From Halisarca cf. caerulea (lineage: Eukaryota > Porifera > Demospongiae > Chondrillida > Halisarcidae), in assembly GCA_963170055.1 (NCBI GenBank), contig CAUJGJ010000202.1, positions 1 to 22,000 of the forward strand: a stretch of DNA of 22,000 nt. Direction: 5' to 3'. The position numbers and the translations under genes were made by a program. Under the pieces are notes generated by a model. It ran no database searches, had not been told where the DNA came from, and saw only the letters and a program-made list of their open reading frames with translations. Positions within the stretch are counted from its first letter, which is position 1; every line of letters starts with the position of its first letter. Shown here piece by piece: positions 1-8,016 of the stretch.

Positions 1-296
1 TAGCACATAACACACAGCACATAACACACAGCACACAACACACAGCACATAACACACAGCACACAACACACAGCACATAACACACAGCACACAACACACA
101 GTACATAACACACAGCACACAGCACACAAACACACAGCACACAGCACATAGCACACAACACACAGTACACAACACATAGCACATAACACACAGCACATAA
201 CACACAACACACAGCACACAGCACACAACACACAGCACATAGCACATAACACACAGCACATAACACACAGCACACAGTACACAACACACAGCGCAT
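1..296. repeat. AC-rich minisatellite
   Basis: Tandem units built from the alternating words agcacataacacac and agcacacaacacac, about 14-15 bases each, with some higher-order alternation. The array is cut by the left edge of the window. No gene is visible in it. Confidence 0.9.
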
Positions 297-379
297 ACTG
301 TATTTGCTTGAGTATATCGGTCACAGTTTCAGACTCAATTCTAACGTTGTATACGTATATTGTCTATGATTCTAGGCAG

Positions 380-381
<2 letters not shown>

Positions 382-445
<64 letters not shown>
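382..445. repeat. (TA)n microsatellite
   Basis: About 32 uninterrupted TA dinucleotides directly abutting the 5' end of R1 copy 1. A second TA run lies at the other end of the same element, so the element may prefer TA-rich targets or seed TA expansion at its ends. Confidence 0.95.
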
Positions 446-448
<3 letters not shown>

Positions 449-1200
449 ACTGCGTGGGCGGTATCTATTATCTTCAAAGAGACCGCCTTGGGTATATTCG
501 CGATATACCGGGGTATATCAATGACCCCAATTCATATACCCCGTTTTTTTAAGTGACGATAATTGATAACTGCCTTGTCAACAGGATGATGCAACGGCAG
601 TACCCTGCTGTACGTACAATGTATACTAAGCCTACTAAGAAGTTCGTATTGTTCTTTTTAGGAACGTTTTTATCTACACCTATCGTTTCAGACCCCGTTG
701 CGACGTTTGCAGTCTTTTAGGAGAGCAGTAGTCCCTCCGAACGGAGCAATCGCGAATTCTTCTAACCTTTCGAGGACGACCGTCACGGATGAAGACTAAA
801 GCGAACTTTTAGAAAGAAACATGTGCTCCAGTAAGTTTTGTTTTCACGCCGTAGTATTCCGTAGCTGTCTTCCCTCGAATTAAGTTAAAAGCGTTATCTT
901 TCGCATTACATTTGCTGCGCATGCGCATCCAGTATTTGGCGTAGACGCAAGGTTCGTCGCTGAAAAGGAGAGTTATAAAGATAATAACCGTCGTTCGGCT
1001 TGAATTTAACACTGAAGTACCTTCCCTGCGAGCAAAATCCTCCTTTCAAGTGGGATATATATCAATTATACCCCACTTTTGCTGGGTACATGGGAATATA
1101 CTAAGTGTTAGGTGTTGATACACGAGGGCGCAGCCCGAGTGTATCAACACCTAACACTTAGTATATTCCCCATGTACCCAGCAAAAGCGGGGTATAACTT
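443..1200 (+). mobile_element. Dispersed repeat R1, copy 1 (full, uninterrupted)
   Basis: About 758 bases that recur at 18534-20200 (same orientation, interrupted by two insertions) and at 4516-4845 (opposite orientation, internally deleted). It starts with tatcccactgcgtggg, which contains a small CCCAC/GTGGG hairpin, and ends with ggggtataactta. The last 130 bases form a long palindrome. No terminal inverted repeat joining the two ends and no coding sequence were found, so this is a non-autonomous element of unknown class. It serves as the empty-site reference for the insertions in copy 2. Confidence 0.85.
1068..1195. repeat. Near-perfect 128-base palindrome at the end of R1 copy 1
   Basis: The left arm from ATACCCCACTTTTGCTGGG and the right arm ending CCCAGCAAAAGCGGGGTAT pair over about 58 bases, with one mismatch and one bulged base. 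The centre is near 1131. The equivalent hairpin in copy 2 has diverged in the loop and part of one arm, so copy 1 looks younger or corrected. Confidence 0.9.
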
Positions 1201-1225
1201 ATATATATATATATATATATATATA
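1199..1225. repeat. (TA)n microsatellite
   Basis: About 13 TA dinucleotides immediately after the 3' end of R1 copy 1. Confidence 0.9.
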
Positions 1226-1635
1226 GTGCAACATATACAACAAATGCTATTCATGTGTATTGGTTATATCCTGACAAACATTCATTGTTTACTGTTGGTG
1301 TGTACAGGCTCATCTAGAGTTGATCAGTTTTAGCCACTTACCCTACCAATTAACATCAATTAGGAAGTGTGCTGACATCAGTGACCTGTACTACATCAGA
1401 ACTCTTTAAACATACAGGTCGCCTATAAAAAGGGGGGCGGCTACACAAGTGTAAAACATATTGAAGGTTTAGTGTTAGGTGTATTTCAACCAGGAAGAAT
1501 CTCTTTTGTGAAGAGCTTCTCTTTGGTTGCTTGAATTGCGCGCTCAATTAACTCTTAGGAGTGGTAACCACCCCCCTTTCATACTCGGGCGAAACTCAGC
1601 GATTCACTTGCGAGTTTGGCATTCCGTGTACGTTC
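1226..1635. other. Non-coding stretch with a TATA-like sequence
   Basis: No exon-like sequence was recognised. A good TATA-box match (tataaaaagg) lies at 1424-1433 on the plus strand, but no open frame or exon follows it within a plausible distance, so it is not called a promoter. Confidence 0.4.
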
Positions 1636-1936
1636 GATATGTGTTTGTATAAGCGACCTCTACACTTAATTCACGGAACACGGAATATGGAATAACAAAA
1701 ATGGCTGCCGTCACACGCCCAATCTTGAGCTTTTGCTTCGCTAGTCTCATACTCAGCCCCATTCTCACATAATGGCTCACATACACAAGACATGCGTCAG
1801 CCATCATGTGAGAATGGGGCTAGATTCAAGACTACCACTTTGCTGAACGGTGGGGGACAAATTGTTGAATTTCACTGCCCAATTACTACTGCAGTTAGTG
1901 AAAATCTTCCAAACTGCATATTTTGGCTAGCATGGC
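1636..1936 (+). mobile_element. Dispersed repeat R2, copy 1 (interrupted by a hairpin element)
   Basis: Matches the reverse complement of 4155-4370 over its whole length. Shared anchors are ttaattcac, ggaatatgg, ccaatcttgagc, tgggggaca and the run tttcactgcccaattactac. Copy 1 carries an extra 91-base hairpin (1743-1833) that copy 2 lacks. Outer boundaries are approximate. No function or class is recognised. A plus-strand open frame crosses part of it, but nothing protein-like is conserved between the copies. Confidence 0.75.
1743..1833. mobile_element. Small hairpin (foldback MITE-like) element inside R2 copy 1
   Basis: The two ends are inverted copies: the left arm contains agccccattctcacat and the right arm contains atgtgagaatggggct, with outer ends AGTCT/AGACT. 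It is absent from R2 copy 2, where ttcgctgaac is continuous, so it is an insertion in copy 1. No clear target duplication could be assigned. The family is unknown. Confidence 0.7.
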
Positions 1937-2403
1937 ACACTCAGAATCAGCTCAAGTGCTGGATTAAAATAAGGTTTTTCTCAATTGTTCGATCAGTTTC
2001 TCTTATAGATGATATGCTTCGCCTAAGCACTCTACGATGTTTGGAATGAATGCGCTAATATAACCTATGTGTGTGTTGTGATTGTAACTCAATGGACTTA
2101 ACTTGGGCTAACCATTAAAATTAATTCTATTTTGTGTGTGCAACAGACCTACATGTGAACTTGACCCGCATGCACCATTGTACTGAGTAGCTAGAATACT
2201 GTTGTGTCAAGCTTTAAGCCATTGAGAGTCAAGTGATAACATAACCCAGACCTACAAAAAACGGACCACATGTAATACTGTTGCCAAGTAGAAGTGCAGG
2301 CATTGTGTCCAAGTTACTAGCTAGCAGCAGTATGAGGCTGAAATGATAGCAATTAGCTAGGTGGGGGAAACAGGAAACTCAATAGACATTCCATACTACA
2401 TGT
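1937..2403. other. Unassigned non-coding sequence
   Basis: Unique-looking sequence of ordinary composition, with no exon flanked by convincing splice sites, no tandem repeat and no long inverted repeat. Confidence 0.5.
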
Positions 2404-2502
2404 AATAGTTGTATCCTGCTTTGGTGTGCTACAGCAGCCTGAGGTCAATTAATCAATTGGTACTTTATGCTGCTGTAGCACACAAGGCAGGATACAACTA
2501 TT
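2404..2502. mobile_element. 99-base hairpin element
   Basis: Left arm 2404-2438 and right arm 2469-2502 are inverted copies differing at one base plus one insertion (aatagttgtatcctgc against gcaggatacaactatt). The loop is about 30 AT-rich bases. The right end abuts, or shares bases with, the TTA flank of the next element. Probably a foldback MITE. Confidence 0.7.
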
Positions 2503-2503
2503 A

Positions 2504-3212
2504 GGCGGCATTTACACAAGAACGTTTTCACATGAAAACAGAACATTTTGATTCCATTTTGCCTTATCGTTTACACAAATGCTGAAAATGACAACCCAAA
2601 ACGATCACTTTTGAATCCGCAAACCAAAGTGGATACCTCTGAAAACGCAACAACAAAATTGGTGTATAAACAACGAACACAATGCCTCAGTTGAAAACGA
2701 TGATGTTAGTCAGCAGAATGTCATGAAATCCTCCATTGAAGATGGCCGTCTTAGCGTAACTCCTTCTAGTTTTTTTCTTACGAACTTGATTGCCTTGTAC
2801 AACCTTAATACTCTTCTCTTTGTATTGGATGAAATCAGATACCTCAGACTCCGAATACAATACTTTGATTGTGCCAGTGCTTTGAACTGTTAGGTTACCT
2901 GGAGACCCGATAGAGTGAACCTTACACTGATGCATTACTGTTAAAAGAAGTGCCGCTTCCTTGTCAGTTCAGCCAATTCTTTCTTTCCCATCAATTTGAG
3001 CATAATATAAGTACAGAATAGTGATTTCTATTTAAATAACCGAAGTGTTACTTTTACCGTGTGGTAGACGTCAAGTGCACATCACGCGGTTGAAGTTGTT
3101 TCTAAATTCGTACGTTTTCCAAAAACACTGTGTGTAAACGGATCAAAAACGATGCATGGACACAGCGACTGTAAAAAGATTCGCACAAAAACGTTTTAGT
3201 GTAAACACCGCC
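2504..3212. mobile_element. PIF/Harbinger-like non-autonomous element (709 bp)
   Basis: The ends are inverted repeats: GGCGGCATTTACACAAGAAC at the left, and the reverse complement of the right end reads GGCGGTGTTTACACTAAAAC. Both sides are flanked by TTA (2501-2503 and 3213-3215), the three-base TWA-type duplication known for PIF/Harbinger elements. The interior is AT-rich and carries an 82-codon minus-strand open frame (2687-2935) with a basic KKKTRRS patch. No transposase motif was recognised, so this is called non-autonomous. Confidence 0.7.
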
Positions 3213-3215
3213 TTA

Positions 3216-3505
3216 TGTGCCATGGCAAAGCACACACTGCAAAATGTGACAATTTACAACTACTAATAATCATTAATGAGGCAAGAATGGTTTTGGTTGG
3301 GCGAGAAATTGACAAGACTCTTGACCTGGGCTACATCAGGGTAGCAGGGCTATACATTAGGGATGTAAGCCCACCTTTGGTCCACCCAACTTTTGCCCCT
3401 GCACCATGACACATAACCCAACTTTCACCCCTGCACCATGACACATAGTGTCTATGCTAATAGGGTGTATTTTAGGCCTGATATACTTGGAATCTGTTTG
3501 CTTAA
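3216..3505. other. Short non-coding spacer with a two-copy direct repeat
   Basis: Holds two adjacent copies of a roughly 33-base word at 3383-3449 (ccctgcaccatgacacata in each). No exon was recognised. Confidence 0.5.
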
Positions 3506-3921
3506 GTAACACCCATTGTGCCAACAACACCCCTGCTGCCAATAACACCCATGGTGTCAATAACACCCCTGCTGCCAATAACACCCATGGTGCCAATAAC
3601 ACCCATTGTGCCAACAACACCCATTGTGCCAACAACACCCCTGCTGCCAATAACACCCATGGTGCCAATAATACCCATGGTGCCAATAACACCCATGGTG
3701 CCAATAATACCCATGGTGCCAATAACACCCATGGTGCCAATAATACCCATGCTGCCAACAACACCCATTGTGCCAACAACACCCATTGTGCCAACAACAC
3801 CCCTGCTGCCAATAACACCCATGGTGCCAATAACACCCATGGTGCCAATAATACCCATGGTGCCAATAACACCCATGGTGCCAATAATACCCATGGTGCC
3901 AATAACACCCCTGGTGCCAAT
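3506..3921. repeat. 18-bp minisatellite (about 23 units)
   Basis: The unit is close to aataacacccatggtgcc, with recurring variants (cattgtgcc, cctgctgcc, aataatacc). Because 18 is a multiple of three and the unit lacks stops, several frames stay open on both strands. The plus frame that reads NNTHGA repeats is discussed in the findings. Many units contain CCATGG. Confidence 0.95.
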
Positions 3922-4154
3922 ATAGACACATTCAAAGAAGGTGTGGCCTCAAAGTAACCCTCCTATAGAGCGGCTGTCTCACTTTACCCTGTGAACCAAA
4001 TTAACCCACTTTACCCTACTAAAATGGATAACAACCACAATCAAATACTCAATACAGACCTCACATTGGATCAATGACAAGATTCTGAAGACAGCAGGAT
4101 CCAAACTTTCATGAATCAATTTATGGCTTGAACTCCCAGAGCGAGTGCGTGTGG
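3922..4154. other. Spacer with a fragment resembling an ILF2 exon end
   Basis: No intact gene. The reverse complement of about 4057-4085 reads cattgatccaatgtgaggt, nearly the same as the 3' end and donor of ILF2 exon 10 (cattgatccatgtgaggtct) with one extra base. It may be a broken duplicate of that exon. Confidence 0.4.
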
Positions 4155-4370
4155 CGCCAGCAGCCAAAATGACGCGGTTTGGAAGATTTCAGCAAACTGC
4201 AGTAGTAATTGGGCAGTGAAATTTGATGAACGGATTTTGTCCCCCACTGTTCAGCGAAGGCTCAAGATTGGAAGATCAGAAGGATCAAGAAGTGTGCCAG
4301 CACCCATTTCCCCCCCCCCCCATATTCCATATTCTGTGAATTAAAGACGCTCAATCACAAATATCAGCAC
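4155..4370 (-). mobile_element. Dispersed repeat R2, copy 2
   Basis: Inverted relative to copy 1 (1636-1936) and lacking the 91-base hairpin insertion. It contains a homopolymer run of about 12 C at 4309-4320. Boundaries are approximate. Confidence 0.75.
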
Positions 4371-4461
4371 ACTTCTTCCTTCAATCCACCCATAACTTGC
4401 CCAAGTACCAGAATACAAATATCATTGTTGGATTGACACGGAAAAACATGGCTACCATACA

Positions 4462-4493
4462 TTACCGCAAATTCGTATTCATCCAAAAACTAG
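4462..4493 (-). CDS. Candidate last coding exon of ILF2
   Basis: An acceptor (cttcatacag) followed by two bases that complete the split codon of exon 11, then nine codons (SFWMNTNLR) and TAA. The phase fits, but the tail is short, is not recognisably conserved, and no polyadenylation signal was seen. The acidic C-terminal tail of vertebrate ILF2 is missing. The real terminal exon may lie elsewhere. Confidence 0.25.
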
Positions 4494-4515
4494 CTGTATG
4501 AAGAGTCAACAGTGG

Positions 4516-4845
4516 TGGTGCAAGAGAGTGCAGCCCGAGTGTTAATCAACACCGAACACTTAGTATATTCCCAGGCACCCAGCAAGAGGGTGTACAGTGA
4601 AATGATAGGTGTTGACAAAACATTCCTGAAAAAAGGACAAGGTGAACATCTTTGTAGGCTTAGTACACATTGTACGTACAGCAGGTGTGCTGCTGTTGCC
4701 TCATCCTGTTGACAAAGAAGAATCAATTATCGTCACTTAAAAACTGGGGTATATGAATTGGGGTCATTGACATACCCTAGCATATCTCCAATATACCCAA
4801 GGCAGTTTCTGTGAAGATAATAGATACCGCCCACGCAGTGGGATA
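4516..4845 (-). mobile_element. Dispersed repeat R1, copy 3 (internally deleted, inverted)
   Basis: Read on the minus strand it starts at gtatcccactgcgtggg, follows R1 to about the word aacacctatcatt, then jumps to the 3' hairpin region (ctgtacaccc). It therefore lacks the middle of the element. Its loop (gggctgcactctcttgcacc) matches copy 2 rather than copy 1, so copies 2 and 3 form one subfamily. Confidence 0.85.
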
Positions 4846-4916
4846 CATATATAGTATACGTTGTGCACTCACGTTAGTCAGTTTTAGGGTGCGACTTATA
4901 CTCAAGGAAATACGGT

Positions 4917-4985
4917 AAGTACAAAGCACACTCAACAGTACAAAGCACACTCAACAGTACAAAGCACACTCAACAGTACAAAGGA
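4917..4985. repeat. 19-bp tandem repeat (about 3.6 units)
   Basis: The unit is agtacaaagcacactcaac. It lies 25 bases inside the intron that follows ILF2 exon 11. Confidence 0.9.
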
Positions 4986-5010
4986 AAAAGATGCAACACA
5001 AGCTACTCAC

Positions 5011-5149
5011 CTGGTGAGGAACACTCCACTCCCAGGACAGTCTCAAACTGCTTGTGGGACAAGAGCCTCAGCACATACTGTCCACATCTAGTGATGTCGT
5101 CTTGCTGAGATGGACTGTAGTCCACGTGAATGCCTGTGCGTCTGTCCTC
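5011..5149 (-). CDS. ILF2: ILF2 exon 11
   Basis: Forty-six codons plus one base, from [20 protein letters not shown] to [16 protein letters not shown]. These correspond to TLEQQDM and VRILSHGGFRKILGQE of vertebrate ILF2. The acceptor is cccacatgtag and the donor accag|gtgagt. The QQDDIT word is closer to ILF3/ZFR (QQREDIT), while LLSHKQF is closer to ILF2. Confidence 0.92.
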
Positions 5150-6306
5150 CTACATGTGGGCACACGACCAACATGTGATCATCATGTGACATACACAGAG
5201 AAACATGCCATCTATGAAATCAAATGAGACTGATACAAGAATATTAGTATGAATTCTTTTGTGTTCTGCACAATAAAAAACACTATAGGACCATAGAAGC
5301 AACATTGTGCAATACATCAAACAGTCTTTGACTAGTTTGAGACTAAATGCGACCACCTTTGGAAGAGATTGACAACTCATCATTATCAGTCTTTCCTTCC
5401 AGTCACAAAGCTCTTTAACACTACTACTGGTTCGCAACAGCCCCTGCCCATCAGTTACTTCTTCAGTGAGTGTGTGCACTCCATCCACTGATCAGCAGTG
5501 CAACAGGAGTCCTCCTCGCAGAAGAAGGTGAGGTGTGTCCTGTGTGCAGACACTACCAACAGCATTGGCTGCATGTACGTATGTGTACACTTATCATTTG
5601 AATAAACCTTTTCTATGTTGTTTCATGTGAAGATCATGTGTTGTTTTATGTGAAGATCATGTGCTGTTTCATGTGAAGATCATGTGCTGTTTCATGTGAA
5701 TATGATGTGCTGTTTCATGGGAAGATCATGTGCTGTTTCATGTGAAGATCATGTGCTGTTTCATGGGAAGATCATGTGCTGTTTCATGTAAATATCATGT
5801 GCTGTTTCATGTGAATACCATGTGCTGTTTCATGTGAATACCATGTGCTGTTTCATGTGAATATCATGTTGCTTTGCATTGTTTCATCAAGCTTTTGGCA
5901 AATGCATGGCTATTATCCCACCAGGTGATGCGAAAACAGCCATATCTTATTGAATTCAGTCATATTTTCTATCGTACCGTGCATGTACGGCACATTTAGA
6001 AAACAGAACATTTCAAGGGACGGTACCCTGAGAACACGCTGTGCAAACGATACGATTTAGCAACTTTTAAGTGATTGGTACCGTATGTGATTGACAGACC
6101 TCACATGGATCAATGATGCTGAGCACTCCTGGTAGAAACAGACCAGCAGAAATCAGTTGGAACAGTCTCCTAGCAACGACAGAAGGGATTGTTGTCACCT
6201 CAACACTCAGTGGACCTCCAGTGTACAGGGGGTCATGTGTGTGTGAGTGTGCAGGGGGTCATGTGTGAGTGTGCAGGGGGTCATGTGTGTGAGTGTGCAG
6301 GGGGTC

Positions 6307-6397
<91 letters not shown>

Positions 6398-6502
6398 TGT
6401 ACAGGGGGTCATGTGTGTGAGTGTGCAGGGGGTCATGTGTGTGTGTGTGTGTGTGTGTGAGTGTACAGGGGGTCATGTGTGAGTGTGCAGGGGGTCATGT
6501 GT

Positions 6503-6552
<50 letters not shown>

Positions 6553-6565
6553 TGTGTGTGTGTGT

Positions 6566-6604
<39 letters not shown>

Positions 6605-6619
6605 TGTGTGTGTGTGTGT

Positions 6620-6679
<60 letters not shown>

Positions 6680-7954
6680 TGAGTGAGTGTTCAGGGACCC
6701 TATGTGTGCAGGGGGGCATGTGTTCAGGGACCCTATGTGTGCAGGGGCCCCTATATATGGGAACCCCCACTTCAGTATAAGGTGCATACTAACCTGAAAG
6801 TAGTTGTGCTAGATAAGCACTCGCCTCCATCCAAGGGGAGGGACGCACATTGACACTGTATAGGAGTGGGGAGGGTGAGAGGGTGATAGGAGTATGTGAG
6901 GATGGGAGGGGAGGGTGAGGGTGAGAGGGTGATAGGAGTATGTGAGGATGGGAGGGGAGGGTGAGGGTGAGAGGGTGATAGGAGTATGTGAGGATGGGAG
7001 GGGAGGGTGAGGGTGAGAGGGTGATAGGAGTGATGTGAGGATGGGAGGGGAAGGGTGAGAGGGTGATAGAAGTGATGTGAGGATGGGAGGGGAAGGGTGA
7101 TAGGAGGATGTGAGGATGGGAGGGGAGGGTGAGAGGGTGATAGGAGTGATGTGAGGATGGGAGGGGAGGGTGAGAGGGTGATAGGAGTAATGTGAGGATG
7201 GGAGGGTGAGAGGGTGATAGGAGTGATGTGAGGATGGGAGGGGAAGGGTGATAGGAGTGATGTGAGGATGGGAGGGGAAGGTAAGAGGGTGATAGGAGTG
7301 ATGTGAGGATGGGAGGGGAAGGTAAGAGGGTGATAGGAGTGATGTGAGGATGGGAGGGGAAGGGTGAGAGGGTGATAGGAGTGATGTGAGGATGGGAGGG
7401 GAAGGGTGATAGGAGGATGTGAGGATGGGAGGGGAGGGTGAGAGGGTGATAGGAGTGATGTGAGGATGGGAGGGGAGGGTGAGAGGGTGATTGGAGTGAT
7501 GTGAGGATGGGAGGGGAAGGGTGATAGGAGGATGTGAGGATGGGAGGGGAGGGTGAGAGGGTGATAGGAGTGATGTGAGGATGGGAGGGGAAGAGTGATA
7601 GGGTGATAGGAGTGATGTGAGGATGAGAGGGTGAGGGTGAGAGGGTGAGGGTGATAGGAGTGATGTGAGATTCTTATGATTTGTACTGTACATGGAGTAG
7701 CGGAGAAGGCCTATTCACAAACTTACTCAAATGGAAAAATGGCCTCAGATACTACCTCTAAAGCCTAAACATACAGTTCCATGTGAGATCACACACACAC
7801 ACACACAACTAGTGGCATGTCCATGAGTACTGTATACGTATTTCTGTAATCAGTATATTGTGTCCTCTCTTTGAATGCTACTCATGCAGATACACAAGCA
7901 AACATACACACACAAACATACATAAACATACACACACACACAAATAAACACATG

Positions 7955-8016
<62 letters not shown>

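Noticed and set aside
1424..1433. TATA box as a promoter
   Set aside because: The match is good, but no exon, open frame or other core-promoter feature follows it.
1792..2049. 85-codon plus-strand frame starting MRQPSCENG
   Set aside because: It begins inside the hairpin insertion and runs through repeat R2. The R2 copy at 4155-4370 does not keep the frame.
3502..3935. CRISPR-like array suggested by regularly spaced near-identical words
   Set aside because: No unique spacers: units are head-to-tail 18-mers. The window is eukaryotic.
5150..5488. 112-codon minus-strand frame next to ILF2 exon 11
   Set aside because: It overlaps the exon 11 acceptor in another frame and shows no similarity to DZF proteins. 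It is an intron shadow.
6809..7693. 294-codon minus-strand Pro/Ser/His-rich frame
   Set aside because: It is the CT-rich strand of a minisatellite. Its frame differs from that of the inferred exon at 6794-6855.
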